The notes under the pieces were generated by a model that ran no database searches, was not told the DNA's origin, and worked only from the letters and a program-made list of their open reading frames with translations. A program made the position numbers and the translations under genes. DNA of 64,000 nt from contig JAXMCQ010000006.1 of NCBI GenBank assembly GCA_046349315.1, positions 124,001 to 188,000 of the forward strand. The letters run 5' to 3'. This DNA is from JAEUMG01 sp046349315. GTDB taxonomy: Bacteria > Pseudomonadota > Alphaproteobacteria > Rhizobiales > Aestuariivirgaceae. Each line of letters opens with the position of its first letter. The stretch's first letter is position 1. Shown in pieces: positions 42,691-51,372 of this stretch.

Positions 42691-43379
42691 GCGACGTTCA
42701 GGAAAGCCTCGCCCATATCCTGGTGGTCGACGACGACCGGCGGATCAGGGAATTGCTGCGCTCCTATCTGGTGCAGCACGGCTTTCGCGTCTCCATGGCG
42801 GGCACCGCAGCGGAAGCGCGCGAGCGCATGCGTGGTATGGAGTTCGATCTCATCGTGCTCGACGTGATGATGCCGGGCGAGACGGGGAATGAATTGGCGG
42901 CGTCGTTGCGGGCGGAGCGGTCCGGCGTGCCGATCCTCATCCTGTCGGCGCTTGCCGATCCAGCGGATCGCATCAAGGGCTTGATGTCGGGTGGCGATGA
43001 TTACCTCGCCAAGCCTTTCGATCCGCAGGAATTGCTGCTCAGGATCCAGAGCGTGCTGCGGCGGGCGGCGCCGCGTGACATACAGCCGGAAACCGTGCGG
43101 TTCGGCGACTGCACCTTCAGCCCGCTACGCGGTGAATTGCGGCGCGAAGGCGAGAGCGTACGCTTGACCACCCGCGAGCGCGACCTATTGCGCCTTCTCG
43201 CCAAGCGGGCAGGCGAGGCGGTGAGCCGCACCGAGCTGGCGCAGCCAGGCGGCGAGGAAAGTCTGCGCAGCGTCGATGTCCAGATCAACCGCTTGCGGCA
43301 AAAGATTGAGGCCGATCCGGCCAATCCGATTTACCTGCAAACGGTGCGCGGCGCCGGATATACTCTCCATGTCGACTGA
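42687..43379 (+). CDS. petR: OmpR-family response regulator (PetR-like)
   Basis: A 230-aa two-domain regulator. The receiver has the acidic pocket VVDDD (14-18), the phosphoacceptor Asp59 in LIVLDVMMPG and Lys109 in DDYLAKPF. A winged-helix DNA-binding domain follows, with RSVDVQINRLRQKIEADPAN and the terminal TVRGAGYTLHVD. Its 3' end overlaps the histidine kinase start by 11 bases, so the pair is co-expressed. Target genes are unknown here. Confidence 0.9.
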   Translation: MSDVQESLAHILVVDDDRRIRELLRSYLVQHGFRVSMAGTAAEARERMRGMEFDLIVLDVMMPGETGNELAASLRAERSGVPILILSALADPADRIKGLMSGGDDYLAKPFDPQELLLRIQSVLRRAAPRDIQPETVRFGDCTFSPLRGELRREGESVRLTTRERDLLRLLAKRAGEAVSRTELAQPGGEESLRSVDVQINRLRQKIEADPANPIYLQTVRGAGYTLHVD

Positions 43380-44772
43380 ACAGGCCGTGCAAGTGACTGC
43401 AGTCGCGACAGATGCGCCGCCGCAGAGTTCGCGCTCGCTGTGGTGGCGGTTCAACCGGTTTCTCGAACGGCACCTGCCGGCGGGACTCTACCAGCGCTCG
43501 CTCATCATCCTGGTTGCGCCGATGGTGCTTTTGCAGAGCATCATGGCGGGCATCATCCTCGAGCGGCATTGGGATAATGTCACCAAGGTTCTGGCGCGGT
43601 CGCTGGCGCGCGAGATCGGCCTCATCAACGAGCTTTACGACAAGTCCGATAAGACACCGAAGGCGCTGGAAGAGATCGAGAACCTCGCCAATCGGCGATT
43701 GAAGCTCAATCTTACCATCCTGCCGGATTCGAGCCTGCCCGATCCGGTCTCGCCGCCTCTATTCTCGCTCGTCGATTCCAAACTCACGCGTTATCTCACC
43801 AAGGATATCGGCAAGCCGTTCTGGATCGACAGCGTCGGGCAGACGGGCTTCGTCGACATCCGCGTCGAGGTTGAGAAGGGATTGGTCTTCCGCATGTTGA
43901 CGGAGGACGACCGGGCCTATGCGGCATCGACAGATGCACTGCTGATGTGGATGGTGATCTCATCGCTGGTGCTGCTGGCGATCGCGGTGACCTTCCTGCG
44001 CAACCAGATCACGCCGATCCTCGATCTTGCGCGGGCGGCGAGAAGCTTCGGTCTGGGGCGCGATGTCGGCGAATTCCAGCCGCGCGGGGCCCGCGAGGTG
44101 AGGGATGCCGGGCAAGCCTTCGTCAATATGAAGCAGCGCATCGAGCGGCATGTCGAGCAGCGCACCGCGATGCTGGCCGGCGTGTCACATGATCTGCGCA
44201 CGATCCTGACGCGTTTCAGGCTTGAACTTGCCTTCCTCGGCGAGGGTACGCAGGTGCAGGCGTTGAAGGAGGATGTCGAGGAGATGCAGCGCATGCTCGA
44301 GGCCTATATGGCCTTCGTGCGCGGCGACGGCGGAGAGCGGGCGGAGCCGACGGATGTGTCGCACCTGCTGCGCTCGGCCAGCGCGGCGATCGGGCGCGGC
44401 AAGAAGCCGATTACGGTCAAGGTCGAGGACGGTCTGACCATCAAGGTCAAGCCCAATGCCTTCCGGCGATTGATCTCCAATCTCATCGCCAATGCCTTGC
44501 GCTATGGCCAGGTCGTTGAAGTCAACGCGGTCGCCGACCATCGGCGTTTCACTGTGACGATCGATGATGACGGGCCAGGGATACCGGCGGAATTGCGCGA
44601 AGACGCGTTCCGGCCGTTCGTGAGGCTTGATGCGGCGCGCAACCAGGATGAGACCGGAACCGGGCTGGGTCTGGCGATCGCGCGTGACATCGCGCGCGGT
44701 CATGGCGGCGACATCACGCTCGATGTGAGCCCGGCCGGGGGATTGCGGGCTGTGGTGGAGATCCCGGTTTAA
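43369..44772 (+). CDS. Membrane sensor histidine kinase (EnvZ-like)
   Basis: A 467-aa kinase. ATG at 43369 is chosen (in-frame upstream reading would overlap petR by about 100 bases). Helices at about 43-63 and 190-210 frame a periplasmic sensor of about 125 residues; a HAMP domain follows. The phosphorylation site is His274 in SHDLRTILTRF, where isoleucine takes the place of the usual proline. N, G1, F and G2 boxes are present (NLIANALRYG, DDDGPGIP, AFRPFVR, GTGLGLAIARDIARGHGG). It should phosphorylate PetR; the signal is not known. Confidence 0.9.
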   Translation: MSTEQAVQVTAVATDAPPQSSRSLWWRFNRFLERHLPAGLYQRSLIILVAPMVLLQSIMAGIILERHWDNVTKVLARSLAREIGLINELYDKSDKTPKALEEIENLANRRLKLNLTILPDSSLPDPVSPPLFSLVDSKLTRYLTKDIGKPFWIDSVGQTGFVDIRVEVEKGLVFRMLTEDDRAYAASTDALLMWMVISSLVLLAIAVTFLRNQITPILDLARAARSFGLGRDVGEFQPRGAREVRDAGQAFVNMKQRIERHVEQRTAMLAGVSHDLRTILTRFRLELAFLGEGTQVQALKEDVEEMQRMLEAYMAFVRGDGGERAEPTDVSHLLRSASAAIGRGKKPITVKVEDGLTIKVKPNAFRRLISNLIANALRYGQVVEVNAVADHRRFTVTIDDDGPGIPAELREDAFRPFVRLDAARNQDETGTGLGLAIARDIARGHGGDITLDVSPAGGLRAVVEIPV

Positions 44773-44777
44773 GACGA

Positions 44778-44830
44778 GGCCCCACCCGTCACGCTGCGCG
44801 CGACATCCTCCCTGGAGCCGGGGAGGGAGG
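44778..44830. repeat. Short G+C-rich repeat (class B)
   Basis: GCCCCACCCGTCACGCTGCGCGCGACATCCTCC and CCTGGAGCCGGGGAGGGAGG form an imperfect hairpin between the convergent histidine kinase and csaA genes. Confidence 0.55.
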
Positions 44831-44833
44831 AGA

Positions 44834-45193
44834 TCAGAAGAGCCGTCCGCCGTTGGGGACGGGGCGTTCTATGGCGGCAAGGACCACTTCGCCATCGGGA
44901 TCGGGGAAGCCGAGCGTCAAGACCTCCGACATGAAGGGGCCGATCTGGCGCGGTGGGAAGTTGACCACCGCAGCGACCTGGCGGCCCATCAGAGTATCGG
45001 GCGTATAGTACTTGGTGATCTGCGCCGATGATTTCTTCACACCGATCTTCGGGCCGAAATCGATCTTGAGCTTGAAGGCGGGTTTGCGGGCTTCCGGAAA
45101 CGGATCGACACCGACAATGGTGCCGACGCGGATATCGACTTTCAGGAAATCGTCAAAGGCGATCGGCGCGGCTGGTTCAGTCTGCGGTGGCAT
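44834..45193 (-). CDS. csaA: CsaA-type tRNA-binding protein
   Basis: A 119-aa single-domain protein homologous to the C-terminal tRNA-binding domain of methionyl-tRNA synthetase, known as CsaA (a protein-export-related chaperone in Bacillus). Motifs are FLKVDIRVGTI, KLKIDFGPKIGVKKSSAQIT, and VNFPPRQIGPFMSEVLTLGF. ATG at 45193 is used; the frame stays open upstream but has no coding character there. The start overlaps the coq9 stop by 17 bases. Confidence 0.9.
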   Translation of the reverse strand: MPPQTEPAAPIAFDDFLKVDIRVGTIVGVDPFPEARKPAFKLKIDFGPKIGVKKSSAQITKYYTPDTLMGRQVAAVVNFPPRQIGPFMSEVLTLGFPDPDGEVVLAAIERPVPNGGRLF

Positions 45194-45857
45194 CAGTGGC
45201 TTCGCTTGTGTCTGGAGGAGCGCGGCGGGCATTTCGCGTGTCGCGATAGGCCCGGATCGCGCCGGCGAAGCCTTTGCACATCGCCAATGGAATTTCCAGA
45301 CGCTTGAGCCACGCCTCACCATCGCGCAGTTTGCGATCAAGCGTCGCCATGGTGCGGGCCATGCCCGGGTCGTCGTCATCGAGCCAGACCCGCAACGTAT
45401 CGGCGTAGATCTTGGCAAGGCCGAGCCGGTGCAGATCGCCTCTTGCTCCTGGCGCTTCGAGACTGGCGGCGGCAAGGAGCCAGGCTTGCGTGTCCATGGC
45501 GCTCGCCAGGAGCGAGAGGAATTCCGACGGCCCATCGGCGGGCGCGGCGGCAATCGACTTGAGCGCCGGCTTGTACGAGGTGAGCAGTTCGATGCGGCGG
45601 AGCATAGCGTCGAACAAGCGGTCATGCGGCTCGCCATCGAGGGGTTCGGATTCGAGCGATTGCAGGAGCCGAATGTCGATATCGCGGGAAAAGGCGCGCA
45701 GGAGGTCGATCTTGCCGGTCACATCGCGGGCCGTTTCGGCAAGGGTTAGGCCGGCTTCCGCGGCGACGGCGGACATCTTCACCTCGCGCCAAGGCTGGCG
45801 CTCGGCAAGACGGAATGCGGCTTCATAGAGGGCCTTCAGACGAGTTTCTAGGGTCAT
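45177..45857 (-). CDS. COQ9-family ubiquinone biosynthesis protein
   Basis: A 226-aa helical protein with a TetR-like fold. The C-terminal part, RVWLDDDDPGMARTMATLDRKLRDGE, is the conserved COQ9 block where a surface patch binds COQ7 or lipids. It presents a lipid-bound state of the quinone intermediate to the hydroxylase. Among bacteria the family is found chiefly in alphaproteobacteria, supporting the taxonomic placement. It does not have a DNA-recognition helix, so a regulatory role is less likely. Confidence 0.85.
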   Translation of the reverse strand: MTLETRLKALYEAAFRLAERQPWREVKMSAVAAEAGLTLAETARDVTGKIDLLRAFSRDIDIRLLQSLESEPLDGEPHDRLFDAMLRRIELLTSYKPALKSIAAAPADGPSEFLSLLASAMDTQAWLLAAASLEAPGARGDLHRLGLAKIYADTLRVWLDDDDPGMARTMATLDRKLRDGEAWLKRLEIPLAMCKGFAGAIRAYRDTRNARRAPPDTSEATDATAD

Positions 45858-45888
45858 GCCCCAAGCTTAGCGCGCAGGCCCGCGCGCG

Positions 45889-46710
45889 TCAGCTTGCAAG
45901 TTCGCGGGAGCGTTTGGTGGCAGCGTCGATCGCCTCGTCCATCAATCGAGGCAGCCCGTCGTCCGCCATCAGGACCTGAAGTGCGGCATAGGTCGTGCCT
46001 TTAGGGGAGGTCACGTTCTGGCGAAGCGTCGCAGCATCGGTGCCGGTGACCCGCATCAACTCACCGGCACCAGCAACCGTGGCGCGCGCAAGCTGCATGG
46101 CAAGATCAGGGGCCAAGCCCATCTTGGCGCCAGCTGCGGCGAGGCATTCGGTGAGGTAGAAGATATAGGCTGGTCCCGAGCCCGAAACGGCCGTCACGGC
46201 ATCGATCTGCGATTCCTCCGGGACGGTCACCACCTCGCCAACCGCCGAGAGAAGGGATTTTGCCTGTGCCAGTTGCTGCGGCGAGACATTGGCATTGGCG
46301 GCCATGGCGGTGATGCCGCGGCCCACTGCAGCAGGGGTGTTGGGGATGGAGCGGATGACGGCGGCGTCCTTGCCGAAATAGCGCTCGAAAGTGGCAATCG
46401 TTTTGCCGGCGGCGACGGAGAGGATCAGCGGCTTCGAAGCCTTGAGTGGCGCCACCATGGGCAGCACGTCGTCGATGATCTGGGGCTTGACGGCCACGAG
46501 AACGATCTCGGCGTCGGTGACCGAGGTAACGGGAGGATTACGCAGGATGCCGTGACGGTCGATGACGCTGGCGATCTCGGATGGCGGTTGCGGATCGAAA
46601 ATAACCACGCGATCGGGCGCGAGGCCGGCACGCAGCCAGCCTTCGAGCATGGCGCCGCCCATTTTGCCCGCGCCCACAAGGACGAGGCGGCCTTTCAATT
46701 TAAGGCTCAT
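45889..46710 (-). CDS. proC: Pyrroline-5-carboxylate reductase
   Basis: A 273-aa NAD(P)H-dependent reductase for the last step of proline synthesis. The Rossmann loop is VGAGKMGGAMLEGW (12-25); VSGSGPAYIFYL near 168-179 and the end block TSPKGTTYAALQVL match ProC. It overlaps the YbjN gene upstream by 4 bases. Length is standard. Confidence 0.93.
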   Translation of the reverse strand: MSLKLKGRLVLVGAGKMGGAMLEGWLRAGLAPDRVVIFDPQPPSEIASVIDRHGILRNPPVTSVTDAEIVLVAVKPQIIDDVLPMVAPLKASKPLILSVAAGKTIATFERYFGKDAAVIRSIPNTPAAVGRGITAMAANANVSPQQLAQAKSLLSAVGEVVTVPEESQIDAVTAVSGSGPAYIFYLTECLAAAGAKMGLAPDLAMQLARATVAGAGELMRVTGTDAATLRQNVTSPKGTTYAALQVLMADDGLPRLMDEAIDAATKRSRELAS

Positions 46711-47210
46711 GCTTCTCCGACCGTCTCAAAGAGAGAGGCGGCGACCGCTTCTTCGGGGGATTTGCCGGCCCAGATCACGAATTGCATGGCGGGATAATAG
46801 CGCTCGCAAGCCTCGATGGCGATGCGGATCAACGCTTCGCACTGCGCTTCGGTAACTTCGGCGCCTCCGGCAAGGATCAGGCCGTTGCGGAAGACGATCG
46901 AGCCATCCTGCCGCCAGATGTCGAAATGACCAAAATAAAGCTGCTCGTTGACGAGACTGAGGAGGCGGGCCACGTCCTCGCGGCGCAATTGCGGGGCGCG
47001 CTGATCGAAAGTGCAGGCGAGATGAAGGCCCTCTATGTCGTCGCGCCAGTTCAGGCAGAGATGCAGATCGCCCCAGTCGGCACCGACAAGCAAGGTGATT
47101 TCGTCATCGCCGGAGCGGTCGATGAACCAGTCATTGGCATGCGCCAGCCGCTCGATCCGATCGAGGGGATTGGAGACTTCATTGGTCGGCAATTGGTGTA
47201 GAGCAGCCAT
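46707..47210 (-). CDS. YbjN domain-containing protein
   Basis: A 167-aa protein of the YbjN/bacterial sensory transduction regulator family, which has a fold related to type III secretion chaperones. Recognisable are PLDRIERLAHANDWFIDR, LHLCLNWRDDIEGLHLACTFD and the end block YYPAMQFVIWAGKSPEEAV. ATG at 47210 is chosen; a longer in-frame opening to 47333 is rejected. Its 3' end overlaps proC by 4 bases. The biochemical role is unknown. Confidence 0.82.
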   Translation of the reverse strand: MAALHQLPTNEVSNPLDRIERLAHANDWFIDRSGDDEITLLVGADWGDLHLCLNWRDDIEGLHLACTFDQRAPQLRREDVARLLSLVNEQLYFGHFDIWRQDGSIVFRNGLILAGGAEVTEAQCEALIRIAIEACERYYPAMQFVIWAGKSPEEAVAASLFETVGEA

Positions 47211-47329
47211 CCGGCACAAGCCCCCTGCACACGAATCATCTCTCGTGGTAGGGGCAAGGTGCCGAAGGCGAGTCAGCCGTTCAAGCGGCGCGCGAAGATG
47301 TGAAGCGAGTCCTCCACATCCAATTTGAC

Positions 47330-47608
47330 TCATTGCTTTTGTGAGCCGCCGGTGCTTATGGCGCTGAGCCTTGATTCGAGTTCGGCGATGCGCTGCGTGA
47401 GGCGGTCGTTTTCCTCGCGGGCCTTGGAGGCCATGTCGCGCACGACGTCGAATTCCTCGCGCTTGACGAGCTCCAAATTGTTGATGACGCGCTCGACCTG
47501 GCTCTGGACGAGGGCGTCGAGCTCGCGGCGGACGCCTTGTGCCGCGCCGGCGGCGTTGGTCATGAGCTTGGCAAGCTCATCGAAAAACCGTGAGGAGGTG
47601 GTGGTCAT
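47330..47608 (-). CDS. ubiK: UbiK/BMFP-family ubiquinone accessory factor
   Basis: A 92-aa protein with a C-terminal coiled coil (RDMASKAREENDRLTQRIAE) and an N-terminal amphipathic part (RFFDELAKLMTNAAGAAQG), the layout of BMFP proteins that form trimers and fuse or bind membranes. UbiK assists ubiquinone synthesis complexes, and the COQ9-family gene is 1.5 kb away. ATG at 47608 is used as AGGA lies 8 bases upstream; the ATG at 47617 has its purine run too close. Confidence 0.82.
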   Translation of the reverse strand: MTTTSSRFFDELAKLMTNAAGAAQGVRRELDALVQSQVERVINNLELVKREEFDVVRDMASKAREENDRLTQRIAELESRLSAISTGGSQKQ

Positions 47609-47687
47609 GAGGGCCATCCTTTCAGGGCCAAGCTAGTTGCCGGGGCGGCCGGTTTCAAGCGCGGCAGCGCCGCATTCGGACGAGGGA

Positions 47688-47888
47688 GTCCTCGCCCCGC
47701 GATTAGCGGGGAGAGGAAGGTACCCATCGCGCGTTTGCGAGGTGGGGCCAGAGCGACGCTGACATCTGACTGCGCGATGGGGAGGTGAGGGGCCAGCGGA
47801 CTCTTCGAGCAAAGTGACCGGGTGCCCCTCATCTTCCCCGCCGCGAAGTCGCGACGGGGCCTCTTTTCCCCGCTCGCGCGGGGAGAAG
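47688..47888. repeat. G+C-rich inverted repeats (class B) in the ubiK-lgt gap
   Basis: The 379-base gap 47609-47987 has no gene. The hairpins CCCCGCgattaGCGGGG and CCCCGctcgcgCGGGG are separated by about 150 bases that include a further stem, CGCGAagTCGCG. A TTGACG at 47952 sits before lgt but has no good -10 box at 16-18 bases. Confidence 0.65.
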
Positions 47889-47987
47889 ACAAAAAAGCCA
47901 GACGAGACGGGCTGTGACTGCCGCCGGGAGAGGACAACAAGGGGTCATCAGTTGACGTAACAAATCGCTGTCGTCAGTGTGCGCGCA

Positions 47988-48809
47988 ATGGAATCCCTTG
48001 CCATCCTTGCCTTTCCCAATATCGATCCCGTTGCGATCTCGATCGGTCCCTTGGTGATCCGCTGGTATGCGCTTGCCTATGTGGCGGGCCTCATCTTCGC
48101 CGTTTGGTACATGAAACGGCTGGTGCAGAACCCGGTACTCTGGGACGGTAAGAAACCGACACTGACCGGACTGCAGGTCGACGACATGTTCGTATGGATC
48201 ACGCTCGGCGTCGTGTTGGGCGGGCGGATCGGCTATGTGCTGTTCTACAATCCGGCACACTTCCTCGCCCATCCGCTCGACATTTTCAGAGTGTGGGAGG
48301 GCGGCATGTCCTTCCATGGCGGGTTCCTAGGCGTGGCGCTGGCGCTCTATCTCTATGGCCGCAAGGTCGGCGCTACGCTCGACAAGCTGCTCGATCTTGG
48401 CGCGGCATCGACGCCAGTCGGATTGGGACTTGGGCGGCTTGCCAATTTCATCAATGGAGAACTCTACGGGCGGCCCACCGATGCGCCCTGGGCGATGGTA
48501 TTTCCAAGCGACCCGATGGGTGTGCCGCGTCACCCCAGCCAGCTTTACGAGGCGATTCTTGAAGGCCTCGTCCTGTTCGTGGCGGTGCGTATCGGGACGC
48601 ATCGCTATCATGTGTTGGCGCATCCTGGGCGGGCCTCCGCCATCTTTGCGATCGGCTATGGGCTATCGCGAATTCTGGTGGAGTGCTTCCGCGAGCCCGA
48701 TATACAGATCGGCTATATCGGCGGGTACTTCACGATGGGGATGATCCTTTCGGTTCCGCTGATCGCGGTCGGCGTCTGGCTCTATTTCCGCTCGAGGCGC
48801 ATCGCGTGA
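47988..48809 (+). CDS. lgt: Prolipoprotein diacylglyceryl transferase
   Basis: A 273-aa multi-span membrane enzyme that transfers diacylglyceryl from phosphatidylglycerol to the lipobox cysteine of prolipoproteins. The essential region GGMSFHGGFLGV (near 105-116) and the Lgt signature GRLANFINGELYGRPTD (near 150-166) are present. ATG at 47988 is preferred over GTG at 47979, though neither has a strong ribosome-binding site. It is followed by midA with a GTGA overlap, a conserved alphaproteobacterial pair. Confidence 0.93.
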   Translation: MESLAILAFPNIDPVAISIGPLVIRWYALAYVAGLIFAVWYMKRLVQNPVLWDGKKPTLTGLQVDDMFVWITLGVVLGGRIGYVLFYNPAHFLAHPLDIFRVWEGGMSFHGGFLGVALALYLYGRKVGATLDKLLDLGAASTPVGLGLGRLANFINGELYGRPTDAPWAMVFPSDPMGVPRHPSQLYEAILEGLVLFVAVRIGTHRYHVLAHPGRASAIFAIGYGLSRILVECFREPDIQIGYIGGYFTMGMILSVPLIAVGVWLYFRSRRIA

Positions 48810-49855
48810 CGCGATTGGAAGCACTGTTGCGGCAGTTGATCGAGCAAGAAGGACCGATGCGACTCGACCGCTATATGGGCCTGTGCCTCGGCCACCCGCA
48901 GCATGGCTATTACATGACGCGCGATCCCTTCGGCGAGGCTGGTGATTTCGTGACAGCGCCGGAAATCTCACAGATGTTCGGCGAACTCATCGGCATCTGG
49001 TGCGCGACGCAGTGGCAGGCGATGGGCTCGCCGCGGAATTTCAATCTGGTCGAACTCGGGCCGGGACGGGGCACCTTGATGGCGGATGCACTGCGGGCCG
49101 CCAAGGTGATGCCGGGTTTCGTGCCCGCCGCGCATGTGCACCTGGTCGAGACCAGTCCCGTGCTGCGGCGCATGCAACGGGATAGGCTCGGCGCGCTTGC
49201 GGCCTGGCATGATCGGCTCGCGGATGTTCCGGAAGGACCCTCGATCATCATCGCGAATGAATTCTTCGATGCGATTCCGATCCGCCAGTTCGAATGGCGG
49301 GACGGACATTGCTTCGAGCGCTGCGTCGGTATTGGCGAGAGCGGACTGACCATCGGCCTTACGCCGGTCAAAGATGCGGATGCGATCGAGCCCGACGGTG
49401 ATTCGGTCGTGATCGAGGATGGCGGCGTGCGCGACGCGATCGCGGCCGAGATCGGAGTTCGGCTCAGCGCGGCAGTGGGCGCGGCGCTCATCATCGATTA
49501 CGGCCATGTCCGCAGCGCGCCGGGAGACACTTTGCAGGCCGTCCGCCAGCATCGCTTCGTCGATATTCTCGATTACCCGGGCGAGGCCGATCTGACCGCG
49601 CATGTCGATTTCGATAGTCTCGGCAAGGCCATGACCTCGGGTGGCGCGATTGTTAACGGGCCGATAACCCAACGAGCTTTTTTACTTGCAATGGGCATAG
49701 AGGAACGGGCACGCGTGCTGGGATCGAAACCCGGAGCCTCCGCCGAGGAGGCTTGCGAAAGGCTTGCCGGGGAAGCGCAAATGGGTAACTTGTTCAAAGT
49801 CCTCGCGGCCACGAGTCCCAGTTTGGCCGTGCCCTATCCCTTCGTGCAGGCATGA
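48806..49855 (+). CDS. midA: MidA/NDUFAF7-family protein arginine methyltransferase
   Basis: A 349-aa SAM-dependent methyltransferase. SAM-binding motif I is LVELGPGRGTLMAD (near 84-97); GYYMTRDPFGEAGDFVTAPEISQMFGE is the MidA-family N-terminal block, and ANEFFDAIPIRQF is motif IV. In eukaryotes this family methylates an arginine of a complex I subunit. The start is the GTG that overlaps the lgt TGA; the longer in-frame opening is inside lgt. The gene is coupled to pgeF by ATGA. Confidence 0.88.
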   Translation: MTRLEALLRQLIEQEGPMRLDRYMGLCLGHPQHGYYMTRDPFGEAGDFVTAPEISQMFGELIGIWCATQWQAMGSPRNFNLVELGPGRGTLMADALRAAKVMPGFVPAAHVHLVETSPVLRRMQRDRLGALAAWHDRLADVPEGPSIIIANEFFDAIPIRQFEWRDGHCFERCVGIGESGLTIGLTPVKDADAIEPDGDSVVIEDGGVRDAIAAEIGVRLSAAVGAALIIDYGHVRSAPGDTLQAVRQHRFVDILDYPGEADLTAHVDFDSLGKAMTSGGAIVNGPITQRAFLLAMGIEERARVLGSKPGASAEEACERLAGEAQMGNLFKVLAATSPSLAVPYPFVQA

Positions 49856-50619
49856 TCGAAGCGACCCAACTATCCCGATCGCCGGGCATCCGGCATGGCT
49901 TCTTCACGCGCCGGGGCGGCGCCTCTGAAGGGCTTTACGCCTCGCTCAATTGCGGCTTCGGCTCGGGCGACGACCTTGGGACTGTGGCGCGCAACCGCGC
50001 GAAGGTGGCGAAGAATCTCGCCGTCGATGAGAGTGCGCTGCTGACTGTGTGGCAGTGGCATAGCGCCGACGTGATCAATGTCGATTCGCCCTGGGATGTG
50101 CGCAAGCCGCCGGAGGGCGATGCGATGGTTTCGGCAACGCCCGGAATTGGCCTGGGCATTCTGACGGCGGATTGCGCGCCGGTGCTATTCGCCGATTCGC
50201 AAGCAAAGGTCATCGGTGCCGCCCATGCGGGCTGGAAGGGGGCGGTTGCCGGCATTGCGGAGGCGACCATCGCTGAGATGGAGAAGCTCGGCGCCAAGCG
50301 CGAACGGATCGTCGCGGTGGTCGGTCCAACCATCGGGCCTGCGAGTTACGAAGTCGGGCCTGAGCTCTATGCCACCTTCATCAAACAGTCGCCCGACAAT
50401 GCCACGCATTTTTCGCAATCGGCGGGAAACCCCAGGCATTACAGATTCGACCTGCCGGGCTATCTCCTGTCGCAACTCCAGAAGGCCGGCGTCGGCGAGG
50501 CAGCGCTGCTCGGGCTCGACACGTATCAGGATGAGGACAGTTTCTTCAGCTATCGCCGCATGACGCATCGCGGCGAGCGGGTTTACGGGCGGCAGATCTC
50601 GACGATCGCGCTCGCGTGA
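49852..50619 (+). CDS. pgeF: Peptidoglycan editing factor PgeF (laccase-domain, YfiH family)
   Basis: A 255-aa protein with the YfiH metal and cysteine motifs: TADCAPVLF, HAGWKGAVAGI and the end block YSYRRMTHRGERVYGRQIS-like SFFSYRRMTHR. PgeF hydrolyses misincorporated L-Ser muropeptide precursors; it was earlier called a polyphenol oxidase. It is the third gene of the lgt-midA-pgeF operon, with a 4-base overlap. Confidence 0.9.
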   Translation: MIEATQLSRSPGIRHGFFTRRGGASEGLYASLNCGFGSGDDLGTVARNRAKVAKNLAVDESALLTVWQWHSADVINVDSPWDVRKPPEGDAMVSATPGIGLGILTADCAPVLFADSQAKVIGAAHAGWKGAVAGIAEATIAEMEKLGAKRERIVAVVGPTIGPASYEVGPELYATFIKQSPDNATHFSQSAGNPRHYRFDLPGYLLSQLQKAGVGEAALLGLDTYQDEDSFFSYRRMTHRGERVYGRQISTIALA

Positions 50620-50644
50620 GACCATCAATCAAGGGAGAGCGACA

Positions 50645-51370
50645 ATGTGCCAACACTGTAATTCTACGATGCTGGGACGGCGGGATGTGCTTCGGCTGGC
50701 GGCCGGGGCAGGGCTTGTGGGAATGGGTGTGGCGGCGAGCCTCGGCAAAGCGAGCGCGGCGAGCGGCGAGGCTACAAAGCTCACCAGCGATGAGGCGCTG
50801 GGCGCGCTCAAGGCCGGTAATAGTCGCTTCGTCAATGAGCCTGAGGTGTGCATGCGGAACCTCTACGAGCGGCGCGAGGAAGTCGCCGAGCACCAAGCGC
50901 CATGGGCTTCCGTCCTGAGCTGCGCCGACAGCCGGGTGCCCCCGGAATTGATATTCGGAGGCCTTGCGCTCGGCGAATTGTTCGTGGCGCGCAATGCCGG
51001 GAATTTGGCGGACAAAGGCGTGGTCGGGACGCTGGAATATGGTGCGGCGGTTCTTGGGTCTCCGTTGGTCGTCGTGCTTGCGCACACGCGCTGCGGTGCG
51101 GTGGATGCGGCCTGCAAAGTCGTGACCGACAATGCGACCTATCCCGGGCTTATCGGGCCGATGATCAATCCGATTATTCCCGCCGCTCTCGCAGTGCGCG
51201 ACCAACCGGGCGATTTCGTAACCAATGCGGCGAAGGAAAGCGCGCGGCGCACGGCCAAGGGGCTTGGTTCATTGAGCACGATCCTCAGCGAAGCGGTAAA
51301 CGCCGGACGAGTCAAAATCGTCTCGGGCATTTATGACCTTGCCTCGGGCGAAGTGACTTATCTGGACTGA
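50645..51370 (+). CDS. Beta-class carbonic anhydrase with Tat signal
   Basis: A 241-aa enzyme. Zinc ligands are Cys93 in SCADSR, His147 and Cys150 in AHTRCG, with the Asp95-Arg97 dyad. An N-terminal Tat-type signal GRRDVLRLAAGAGLVGMG (11-28) ends near KASAAS, so the protein is probably exported folded to the periplasm. An odd MCQHC motif precedes the twin arginine. The GGGAG site lies 6 bases upstream of the ATG. The next gene starts 2 bases after the stop, so the two are co-transcribed. Confidence 0.88.
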   Translation: MCQHCNSTMLGRRDVLRLAAGAGLVGMGVAASLGKASAASGEATKLTSDEALGALKAGNSRFVNEPEVCMRNLYERREEVAEHQAPWASVLSCADSRVPPELIFGGLALGELFVARNAGNLADKGVVGTLEYGAAVLGSPLVVVLAHTRCGAVDAACKVVTDNATYPGLIGPMINPIIPAALAVRDQPGDFVTNAAKESARRTAKGLGSLSTILSEAVNAGRVKIVSGIYDLASGEVTYLD

Positions 51371-51372
51371 TC

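Noticed and set aside
45193..45637. A long upstream extension of csaA
   Set aside because: It lies in the antisense-like frame over coq9, is Arg/Ser/Pro-rich, and CsaA proteins are about 110-120 aa.
47952..47980. Sigma-70 promoter before lgt (TTGACG)
   Set aside because: No acceptable -10 box 16-18 bases downstream.
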